In this document: positions 25,651 to 32,880 of the stretch, in pieces
How positions within the stretch are numbered: position 1 is the stretch's first letter
Layout of the letters: every line of letters begins with the position of its first letter
Assembly: GCA_007280915.1 (NCBI GenBank)
Contig: QYQL01000159.1
Location: forward strand, 1-39,232
Length of the DNA stretch: 39,232 nucleotides
Direction of reading: 5' to 3'
Origin: Verrucomicrobiaceae bacterium
GTDB taxonomy: Bacteria > Verrucomicrobiota > Verrucomicrobiia > Chthoniobacterales > Terrimicrobiaceae
The notes under the pieces: generated by a model
Database searches by the model: none
What the model saw: the letters and a program-made list of their open reading frames with translations, nothing else
Told to the model about the DNA's origin: nothing
Made by a program: the position numbers and the translations under genes

Positions 25651-28056
25651 GTGCGTTTGGTATCAGGATTCATCGTCTCGGTCGTGCTGTTTGCAGGCGG
25701 TCTATCCGCGAAGGCGGGGGACGTCATCAAATTCGACGCGCGCGGCGCGGGGCTCAAACCGGAGTATACCACTCTTAAGAACTGGGGCGGCCGCTCGCCC
25801 GACGGGCGCATACTGAGTGCGAACAATTGGTATCTGGAACTCGATGGTAAGCCCCTTTCACTGGTTCTAGGCGAAATTCATCCCCAGCGCTATCCGGAAA
25901 AATACTGGGAGGAAGCCATCCTGGAAATGAAAGCCGCCGGGCTGAACGGAATCTCGATCTATGTGTTCTGGAACCAGATCGAACCGCGTCCCGGAGAGTT
26001 CAACTTTGAGGGAAATAACGACATCCGCCGGTTTGTCGAATTGTGCGCGAAGCACGGGATGTATGCGTGGCTTCGCGTCGGTCCTTTCTGCAACGCGGAG
26101 ATGCTCACCGGCGGGCTGCCGCCATGGCTCTACGGGATGCCGCTGACCGAGCGCAGCAACCACCCGCTCTACCTCGAACTGGTCGCGCGCTATTACGCGA
26201 AGATCGGAGAGCAGATGAAAGGGCTGATGTGGGGGCAGGGAGGTCCGGTCATCGGCCTGCAGGTGGAGAACGAACTCGGCGTCTCCGGGGTCGATTGGGC
26301 CAGAGTTTTTCCGCAGTACGTCAACAAGGGTGGTTTCTCAGGACTGAAGGGAGATGCCTTCACGGAGCATTACCGCAACCTGAAAAAGCTGGCTGTGGCT
26401 GGCGGGCTGAACGCCCCGTTTTTCAGCTGCACCGGATGGGGGCTCAACGACACCAAGCCCGTGCCAGCAGATGAGATGATGCCGACCGAACTCGGCTACA
26501 TGGGCGGCTACTACTACTTCAAGAACAAGGACAAAAACTGGCTGACACTTTTCGACAACAAGGATCACACCTTGAAGCCGTTTTGGGGCAAGTCCCCGGT
26601 CGGGCTCTCGGAGATCGGGACCGGCCTCTCGATGTCACCGCTCATGCTGGGCAAGGGAGTCTTGCCGCCGGAGGTTTCATCCTGCGCGGCCCTGACGCGG
26701 TTTGGATCGATGCCGACGATTTATGCGGGATACTACATGTTCCACGGCGGCAGCAATCCGGTTGATCCGACATACGGATGGACGGTCAAGGACGAGACAA
26801 AATATCCCCAGATCAACTACGATTTCCAGGCGCCGATCGGGGAGTTTGGCGACTGGCGACCGTCGCTTTTCCACCTGCGGCCGTTCAACCACTTCCTGGT
26901 CTCCCACGGTGACGAACTCGCGCGAACCGCGGTCGTCCACCCCGTTGATCCCGTGGTGAAGTGCGATGACAGCCGCTTACGTTCTGTCGCCCGGATGGAC
27001 GGGAACTCGGGTTTTGTATTTTTTAACAACTACGGGGGAGCGCTTGATCTGCCCGCGCGTCCGGACATGCGTTTCGAGGTGCAGACGTATGAAGGAACCG
27101 TCGCGCTGCCGCGGGTGGCCAAATTGGACATTCCCCCGAATGCGATGGGTATTTTGCCGGTTAACCTCGATCTCGGTGGAGGGACCATGCTTCTCTCAGC
27201 GACCGTTCAGCCGGTCATCCGGTTCCAGCAGGATGGAAAAATCTATCAGATTTTTTCCCAGATCGCCGGGATGCCGTGCGAGTTGGTTCTCGGTAAGAAT
27301 GTCGAAGTGGAATCCATCGGTCCCGGCGCTTCCAAAGAATCGGCCCCGCAGCCCGACGGTGCGCAGGTGTATTCCGTAAAGCCCGGGCGCGGCCCGGCAC
27401 TGACATTGCGCGCGCCCGACGGCACACCGGTCACGGTGATCGTTCTCTCCCAGGAGGACGCCCTCAATCTGGCCGTATTCCGGCATGCGGACAACACCCT
27501 GCTGGTGCTGAGCCCGCACGCGGTCACTTTTGACGGAGCACAGTTTAAGGTGACGGCGGAGACTCCGAAGATGGATGTCAGCATCTTTCCTGCCCTGATC
27601 AAAGCCGTCGAGGCACGGCCAGACGGCCTGTTCCAGAAGCTGACCCTCTCGGCTCCGGCACGCACGATCGAATCGAAAATCGAAAAATTCGCGCCGAACA
27701 AGTGGCTGCTCAAAGTTCCTGAATCGGCCTTCGACGGGCTTAATGACATTTACCTGCAACTTTCCTACAACGGCCAGGCGTGCCGGATTTTTGACGCGAA
27801 GACCGGACTGATGGTCGCCGATCAGTTCAATCTCGGCGTGCCATGGAAGGTGGGCTTGAAGCGGTTTCGAACGCAACTCACTGGCGAGGGGCTTTGGGTC
27901 CGGGCGGAGCCGGACAGGCCTGACGTCGCCCTGCCGGGAAACCCTGAGGTGGTGACCGGCGTAGCCGAGCCCCAGCCCACGATCGCCGGTTCTCCCTCGC
28001 AACTCATCAAAGCCGACTTCGCCCCGGAATACTTCACGACTATTCCCATCGAATAG
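25651..28056 (+). CDS. Secreted GH35-family beta-galactosidase-like enzyme
   Basis: With the start at GTG 25651 the product has 801 residues and a clean signal peptide (MRLVSGFIVSVVLFAGGL, ending SAKAG). The upstream ATG 25477 would put 58 repeat-derived residues before the signal. The catalytic barrel is clear: VLGEIHPQRYPEKYWEEAI, GLNGISIYVFWNQIEPRPGE, LRVGPFCNAEMLTGGLPPWL. E208 in QVENELG is the likely acid/base, E321 in GLSEIGTG the likely nucleophile, and YYMFHGGSNP matches the GH35 YMFHGGTN signature. HPQR replaces the common HYxR. Family members release terminal beta-galactose, but related exo-enzymes exist. The beta-rich C-terminal half (about 450-801) resembles no domain I can name. 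Confidence 0.88.
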   Translation: MRLVSGFIVSVVLFAGGLSAKAGDVIKFDARGAGLKPEYTTLKNWGGRSPDGRILSANNWYLELDGKPLSLVLGEIHPQRYPEKYWEEAILEMKAAGLNGISIYVFWNQIEPRPGEFNFEGNNDIRRFVELCAKHGMYAWLRVGPFCNAEMLTGGLPPWLYGMPLTERSNHPLYLELVARYYAKIGEQMKGLMWGQGGPVIGLQVENELGVSGVDWARVFPQYVNKGGFSGLKGDAFTEHYRNLKKLAVAGGLNAPFFSCTGWGLNDTKPVPADEMMPTELGYMGGYYYFKNKDKNWLTLFDNKDHTLKPFWGKSPVGLSEIGTGLSMSPLMLGKGVLPPEVSSCAALTRFGSMPTIYAGYYMFHGGSNPVDPTYGWTVKDETKYPQINYDFQAPIGEFGDWRPSLFHLRPFNHFLVSHGDELARTAVVHPVDPVVKCDDSRLRSVARMDGNSGFVFFNNYGGALDLPARPDMRFEVQTYEGTVALPRVAKLDIPPNAMGILPVNLDLGGGTMLLSATVQPVIRFQQDGKIYQIFSQIAGMPCELVLGKNVEVESIGPGASKESAPQPDGAQVYSVKPGRGPALTLRAPDGTPVTVIVLSQEDALNLAVFRHADNTLLVLSPHAVTFDGAQFKVTAETPKMDVSIFPALIKAVEARPDGLFQKLTLSAPARTIESKIEKFAPNKWLLKVPESAFDGLNDIYLQLSYNGQACRIFDAKTGLMVADQFNLGVPWKVGLKRFRTQLTGEGLWVRAEPDRPDVALPGNPEVVTGVAEPQPTIAGSPSQLIKADFAPEYFTTIPIE

Positions 28057-28060
28057 ACTC

Positions 28061-28894
28061 ATGAAACCAGAAAGCAGGAAGTCGGAAGTGCGAAGGATGA
28101 AGTGGGGCGCCCAGCGCCCGAATGCCGCGCGAAGCGCCCGAGCGGGCGAATGCGAAATGTGGAATGCGAAATGTGCAATGGAGGGCGCAAAGCGCCCAAG
28201 TGCCGCGCGGAGCGCGGGTAATATCCATTCCTCATTCCCCATTTCAAATTCCTCATTTTCTCTAACCGCATTCACCCTCCTCGAACTTCTGGTCGCGATC
28301 TCGATCATTGCGATCCTTGCCGGGCTTGTGATTGCGATGCTTCCTGCCGCAAAGCTGTCCGCCCGCCGGGCCGCGTCCCTGAGCAATCTTCGCCAGCTCG
28401 GCATCGGCCTCATGGGGTTCGCAAATGACTACGACAACAGGCTTCCCGGCCGGGTGGCGAGTTCGGACAAGTGGCCGCGACTGCTTCTGCCCTACGTGGG
28501 AAATGATTCCAGAGTTTACGGTGAGCCGGACGACCTCAAGTGTTTCCTTCGCACGGGTGCCGACCCGCTCAGCAACACCCGTAATACCACGAGCTACATC
28601 CTGAACGGATTCAACGATGCCGGAGCATTCACGGATGAGAACATTCAGATCAGCCTTCTCAACCTCCAGAAGCCGACAGAAACCATCCTCATGGCCTGCC
28701 AGTCGGGCACGGGAAATTTCTACATGGATTTCATGGAGGGCAACCAATACACGGTTCTCAATCTCGCCGCCTACGGCAACGGATCAAACTACCTTTTCGC
28801 AGACGGATCCGCCCGCTTCATCAGCAAAAACGAATACAGCGACACTCTCTGGCTTGTGGACAAAAGCAGCGCCATCCCGGAAAAGATGCGGTGA
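28061..28894 (+). CDS. Pilin-like (prepilin N-methylation) secreted protein with repeat-derived leader
   Basis: The product has 277 residues if ATG 28061 is used, five bases after the GH35 stop. A type IV pilin-like signal, TAFTLLELLVAISIIAILAG, lies at residues 69-88, with F71 as first mature residue and E75 as the conserved Glu5. The rest (ASLSNLRQLGIGLMGFANDY, SNYLFADGSARFI) matches the abundant PVC-group pseudopilin-like proteins with an H-x-DG-like C-terminus. Their role is unknown; secretion or surface assembly is likely. Normal leaders have 6-25 residues, but this one has 70, encoded by a palindromic repeat that also encodes a duplicated peptide (GAQRPNAARSAR, GAKRPSAARSAG). In-frame ATGs at 28097, 28157 and 28178 are alternative starts. 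Confidence 0.8.
   Translation: MKPESRKSEVRRMKWGAQRPNAARSARAGECEMWNAKCAMEGAKRPSAARSAGNIHSSFPISNSSFSLTAFTLLELLVAISIIAILAGLVIAMLPAAKLSARRAASLSNLRQLGIGLMGFANDYDNRLPGRVASSDKWPRLLLPYVGNDSRVYGEPDDLKCFLRTGADPLSNTRNTTSYILNGFNDAGAFTDENIQISLLNLQKPTETILMACQSGTGNFYMDFMEGNQYTVLNLAAYGNGSNYLFADGSARFISKNEYSDTLWLVDKSSAIPEKMR
28075..28256. repeat. Composite palindromic repeat element overlapping a gene start
   Basis: Two 33-bp copies (28105-28137 and 28183-28215) lie exactly 78 bp apart. Each contains GGGCGC-NNN-GCGCCC, and the second also CCGCGC-GGA-GCGCGG. Between them a 13-base unit GAATGCGAAATGT occurs twice (28148-28160, 28162-28174). A 20-base arm at 28154-28173 is an imperfect reverse complement (17 of 20) of 28226-28245, so the whole could fold into a large hairpin enclosing the second copy. 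It resembles extragenic REP/MITE-like elements. The 78-bp period is a multiple of three, so it stays open in the pilin-like frame. Confidence 0.75.
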
Positions 28895-29002
28895 ATGGGA
28901 TTGCAAACAAACACGCGCCGGAACATTTTGAAAATGAGCCTGTCTTGCCTGCTGAACAAGGGTTGTTCCTGCGATGGGCAGCAACTCCTTATCCCCTGAA
29001 CC

Positions 29003-30133
29003 ATGAAAATACAACTCACCTCTCTGAGCCTGATGCTCGCTGCCGCTTCGCTGATCGAGGTCCCGGATGCCTGGGGTCAGTCCGTATGGAAAGGCGATGC
29101 CGGACCGCTTTGGAGTGCCCCGGCCAACTGGAGCGAGGGAGTTCCCGATAGCAACACCGCATTCGTCCAGTTCAAAGACTCCGCCAAGAATCGGACTGTG
29201 ACAGTCGATGGCAACTTTACTTTCCAGCAGATGCTTTTTTTGGGAGGCAGCCCGGCTCCCTACATTCTGACAGGCGGCACGCTGATTTTTGATAGAAATG
29301 GCGGAGGCAGCGGCTTGCTGGATGGCTCCACCCGCGACAACACGGTAAGTAGCAATGTGACGGTTAATACTTCCGACACGACCAGGTCTTCGGTGATCGC
29401 GAAAATCGCCCCCTCCGGGACTTTGACTTTCAGTGGAACCCTGACGACCGCCAGCCTCACCGTTTTCCATGTCCCCAACAAAGGACGCCTTGTCATTTCT
29501 GGCAATCTGGTCGGCGCGGAGGATCCGCAGGGCGGCTCGTTCAACCAGCAGTATCAGGCCGGAGCAGGCGGGGAGATCACCATCGAAGGATCCGGCGTTT
29601 CCTCGAACCCCTCGCCGAAAAGCACGGTATCGATCAGCCTCGGGGGCGATACGGGACCGGGTACGATGAATCTCAACCGGCCGGCGGCATTGGCAGCCGA
29701 GAGGATTTTGCTTCTGAACAACGCGTCGACCAGCAACTCGTCGGTCAACCTCGGTGCCGACAACGCAATCGCGAACGACGAAGGATCGTTCAGAACCCAG
29801 GTTTCGGTCGCGGGCGAGTCGCTGGCATTGAATACCAACGGACACTCCCTCGACCTGAGCCAGAAGACGTTCCAACTTTTTCCGTTCGGAAATCCCGGCG
29901 TCACGTTCAATCTGGACATGGGAAACGGAAATTCCCTCCTCTGCTTCGCCCGCAGCAGCTCCGAGAATTGGAAGGGCGCGCTCTGCATCACCAATTTTAC
30001 AAAAGGACAGGATTCGATTCGTTTCGGGGAAAATGAACTCGGCATCACTCCTGCCCAGCTCGCGAGAATCACCATCAACGGCGCAGGCGGGGTGGAGATC
30101 GATGCGGAGGGTTTTCTCGTCGTGCCGGAATAA
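29003..30133 (+). CDS. Secreted beta-strand-rich protein ending in VPE
   Basis: The product has 376 residues and a signal peptide (SLSLMLAAASLIEVPDA, then WGQ). VWKGDAGPLWSAPANWSEGVPDSNTA cut after about 20 residues is the usual opening of verrucomicrobial autotransporter-like and PEP-CTERM proteins. The rest is low-complexity beta-strand sequence rich in Ser, Thr, Asn and Gly, including a LTFSGTLTTASLTVFHV strand. The end, PAQLARITINGAGGVEID then GFLVVPE-stop, matches the run-up to a PEP-CTERM tail, but the frame stops right after VPE and the following bases encode no membrane helix in any frame I checked by eye. It may be freely secreted or a truncated surface protein. It lies 108 bp after the pilin-like gene. 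Confidence 0.65.
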   Translation: MKIQLTSLSLMLAAASLIEVPDAWGQSVWKGDAGPLWSAPANWSEGVPDSNTAFVQFKDSAKNRTVTVDGNFTFQQMLFLGGSPAPYILTGGTLIFDRNGGGSGLLDGSTRDNTVSSNVTVNTSDTTRSSVIAKIAPSGTLTFSGTLTTASLTVFHVPNKGRLVISGNLVGAEDPQGGSFNQQYQAGAGGEITIEGSGVSSNPSPKSTVSISLGGDTGPGTMNLNRPAALAAERILLLNNASTSNSSVNLGADNAIANDEGSFRTQVSVAGESLALNTNGHSLDLSQKTFQLFPFGNPGVTFNLDMGNGNSLLCFARSSSENWKGALCITNFTKGQDSIRFGENELGITPAQLARITINGAGGVEIDAEGFLVVPE

Positions 30134-30154
30134 TATCCAAGACTGCTATCCCGC

Positions 30155-31399
30155 TCAGGCTCGCCGGGGTTCATCTGCTGCCAGGGTCTCCGCCCAGTCC
30201 GCCAGGGAGCTAGCCCGGGAGGAAGCGCTCGCGAGGTTGCGGCATTTTATCACGCCTCGGGCGATTGTATCGGAAGCGAGGATTGTCCGTAATTTTCTCG
30301 TGGCATCCCGTGTGTTTGACCGGCCTTCGAGTCCGGCACCGAGTCGTTCGATTCTTGCGGCGTTGTCGTGCTGGTCGTGGGCGAGGGGAATGACAAGCTG
30401 GGGGATTCCTGCGGCGAAGGCTTTTGATGTCGTGCCGATTCCGCCGTGATGCACGACGGCGCGGCAGCGCGGGAAGACGGATTCGAAGGGCACTTTGGGA
30501 ATGTGGAAAAGAGTATCCGGCAGGTTGAATCCCGGCGCGGTTTTCCCGACGAGCAGGGCGCGCCCGCCGATCTTCTCCGTGACATCGCGGGCCATTTCCT
30601 GCGCTTCCCGAAGGTGGATGTTCGCCGATCCATGCGTCCACAGGACAGGAGGTTTGCCGGAGGCCAGCCAGGCAGAAAGCCTTTCTGGAAGGGGCTTCGG
30701 CGTGGAACTGGATAGAGGCAAGTCGAACTGACGGAGGTTTTCAGGCCAGTCGGGTTGGGGAGGAGCGAACCATTCGGGCGCCAGCAGCGCGAGTCCGTCC
30801 GCGCGCATGAGGGCGTCGCGATAGAAATCGCGGAGAACGGGGATGCCAAGCTCCGAGCGGAAGCGGTTCAGGGGAGGCAGAACGGCTCTGTTGAGGATGG
30901 CATCCACGCAGAAATAGGCCGCGTCCTGCACAAAACCCGGAGCTCGGCACAGCCAGGCGCCTCCGGCCGCCGGCACAGGCAAATCCCTCCGGCTCCGCAG
31001 GCACATCGGCTGCAGGTGGAGCATGAGGCGCGGAATGCCCCGGGCTTCGGCCAGTGCCGCGGTGGCGAGGCTGAATGATGTCGTGATGACGAGATCGAAA
31101 TTCCCTACCGAGGATTCAAACGATTTTTTGTAGGCGGGCAGCGATGCGTGCATCGCCTGCACGACGCGCCATGTTCCGATGCCGGGCCTCCACAGCGCCG
31201 GATCATTGGCCATGCGTTGAAAGTCCTCCTCCGTGCCCATCGGATGCCAGCGGAACCCATGTTTTTCGGCAAGCGGCCCGTAGTGCGGGGTCAGCAGGAA
31301 CTCCACTTCGTGCCCGCGGGCGGCTAGAAGCCCGGCGAGCCAGAGCAGCGGGTTGACGTCCCCCTCGCTCCCGAATGGCGAGAAGAGGATGCGCTTCAT
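30155..31399 (-). CDS. GT1-family (UGT/MGT-like) glycosyltransferase
   Basis: This 414-residue cytoplasmic or membrane-associated enzyme transfers sugar from a nucleotide donor. The N-terminal domain opens with RILFSPFGSEGDVNPLLWLAG, cut here before LLAARGHEVEFL, the acceptor-side pattern of the family. The C-terminal domain has VLWTHGSANIH, FHIPKVPFESVFPRCRAVV and the donor-binding HHGGIGTTSKAFAAGIPQLV with PLAHDQHDNA. Targets in related proteins are lipids, sterols, polyketides or rhamnolipid-like molecules; none can be chosen here. ATG 31399 overlaps the upstream stop (TGATG), and a GTG at 31402 is an alternative. It is the last gene of the Deg-containing run and converges with the VPE protein over a 21-bp gap. 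Confidence 0.87.
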   Translation of the reverse strand: MKRILFSPFGSEGDVNPLLWLAGLLAARGHEVEFLLTPHYGPLAEKHGFRWHPMGTEEDFQRMANDPALWRPGIGTWRVVQAMHASLPAYKKSFESSVGNFDLVITTSFSLATAALAEARGIPRLMLHLQPMCLRSRRDLPVPAAGGAWLCRAPGFVQDAAYFCVDAILNRAVLPPLNRFRSELGIPVLRDFYRDALMRADGLALLAPEWFAPPQPDWPENLRQFDLPLSSSTPKPLPERLSAWLASGKPPVLWTHGSANIHLREAQEMARDVTEKIGGRALLVGKTAPGFNLPDTLFHIPKVPFESVFPRCRAVVHHGGIGTTSKAFAAGIPQLVIPLAHDQHDNAARIERLGAGLEGRSNTRDATRKLRTILASDTIARGVIKCRNLASASSRASSLADWAETLAADEPRRA

Positions 31400-32880
31400 C
31401 ACAGCCGCTGCAGGGCGGGCAGAGCGTATTTGCGCGTCAGGGCGTCGCGGTTCGCCTCGATGGCCGCCGCGTCGAGAATGATCAATCCGGGATCCTCCTC
31501 GAGCTCGATTTTTTGGAATCCGTCGACGGGGGTCTTCGCGGCTTCGACGACATCGTTCAAGCTCCGGATTTCTTTTCCATTCACCTTTGAAACGACGAGA
31601 TTTTCATAGCGCTCATAGCCGAGGGTATCCGGCGTCGGCAGGATCTGGGAAATGAAGACGACCTTGCCGCGGTCCTCCGGGAGCTCGTTTTGGAAAGCGT
31701 CGAGGAAGACGAGCCGCTGCGGTGCGTCTTTCAGCCAATCACCGCCCCATTCCTGAAGATACGGCCGCGATAGCTCCATGAAGATGACCCCGCCGAGGAC
31801 GACGTAGCGGGGAGCTTTGTCCACGAGGTAGGATTCGCTGACGATCTTCGAACGGTCGCGGGCCTCGAGCTTCACGGGAATCTCCAACGTGTTTCCATCC
31901 CGGAATACCCGGAATGTCACCGTGTCGCCCGGATGGAAGACCGTGTTGGTGAGGTTGCTGAAAAGAATCCGTCCCCATTCAGGATCATCGTAATTGCCGT
32001 CCTGATCGATCGGCCGCCCGTCAACCGAGAGAATGACGTCTTTGATTTTCAGTCCGGCCTTGTCCGCCGGGCTGTTTTTCATGACCTCGGTGACATAGAC
32101 ACCGCCTGGCTCCTGGAGTCCAATATACCGGCGGAGCTGCGGGTCGCGCGTGATTGAGAAGGCGATCCCGGTCCGTGCAAATCCGCCGTAAACCGGCTTC
32201 GCCGCCTCGCTCAGAAAGTGTTTGATGACCGGCGTGGAGATGATGTCGGCGGTCTGGCTGCGGGCGTCATACCGCATGAGAAGTCCGAGCAGCTTGCCGT
32301 CGCGCACGGCCGGGAGGGTGAAGCTGCCGTCGCGCTGCTGCATGGGTGCACTGAGGCGGAAGAGCAGGAGCCCCATGTTGTCGAGCGGATATCCACCGAC
32401 CGAGATCGAGGTGACCGTGCCGAGGGTCTGTGCGATCTCGCCGTTCGGTTCGAGCTGGAGCACGGTGGCCCGGTCCCCGACCCGCACTCCCGTATCGAAC
32501 GGCATCGGCTGCATCCCGTCGAGAAATGCCGGATCCACCGGCTTCAGGATGGCAAGGTTGCATTCGTAGTCCACCTGCTCGACCTCCGCAGAGGATTTCT
32601 CCGCCGTCGCGGCTTTTTCCAGTTCGATGAACGTGTGGTTCGCAACCAGCTCGGCCGTCACGAGGATCCTGCCGCCTTCGATCAACGTGCCGAGCCCGCG
32701 CCGCGTGGCCGGGGGCTTCTTCGTCCAGGGCCGGAAAAAATCGTAGGCCTGGCTTGTGGAATTGACCCGCAAAATGGACAGGTTCCCGGCGATGGCGGGC
32801 TTCGGCTTCGGAGCGGGTAGGACGCCCGCCATGGACGGCAGGCAGAGCGCGAGAAGGAGGGCCAGAGTGCGTGGCATCAT
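31399..32880 (-). CDS. Degenerate Deg/HtrA-like PDZ protein, probably non-proteolytic
   Basis: This 493-residue secreted protein (signal MMPRTLALLLALCLPSMAG) is colinear with the active Deg upstream along its whole length. It has a trypsin-like part (about 35-210), a PDZ domain (about 240-345, GVYVTEVMKNSPADKAGLKI then DVILSVDG) and a third domain (about 360-490, YVVLGGVIFMELSRPYL). The catalytic positions are altered: VTAELVA has E77 where the protease has His, YECNLAIL has N108 in place of Asp, and the GNSGGP loop reads DGSFTLP around S186, without the oxyanion glycines. It probably binds peptides, or modulates or assembles with its partner. Its ATG overlaps the partner's stop (ATGA), so the two are translationally coupled. 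Confidence 0.85.
   Translation of the reverse strand: MMPRTLALLLALCLPSMAGVLPAPKPKPAIAGNLSILRVNSTSQAYDFFRPWTKKPPATRRGLGTLIEGGRILVTAELVANHTFIELEKAATAEKSSAEVEQVDYECNLAILKPVDPAFLDGMQPMPFDTGVRVGDRATVLQLEPNGEIAQTLGTVTSISVGGYPLDNMGLLLFRLSAPMQQRDGSFTLPAVRDGKLLGLLMRYDARSQTADIISTPVIKHFLSEAAKPVYGGFARTGIAFSITRDPQLRRYIGLQEPGGVYVTEVMKNSPADKAGLKIKDVILSVDGRPIDQDGNYDDPEWGRILFSNLTNTVFHPGDTVTFRVFRDGNTLEIPVKLEARDRSKIVSESYLVDKAPRYVVLGGVIFMELSRPYLQEWGGDWLKDAPQRLVFLDAFQNELPEDRGKVVFISQILPTPDTLGYERYENLVVSKVNGKEIRSLNDVVEAAKTPVDGFQKIELEEDPGLIILDAAAIEANRDALTRKYALPALQRL

Noticed and set aside
28105-28215. CRISPR array
   Set aside because: Only two repeat copies, themselves palindromic and within a reading frame, no cas genes, and a 45-bp spacer containing its own internal repeat.
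28895-28999. 34-codon ORF with three Cys between the pilin-like and VPE genes
   Set aside because: It starts directly after a stop but has no ribosome site, no known family and no other support; chance is the simpler explanation.
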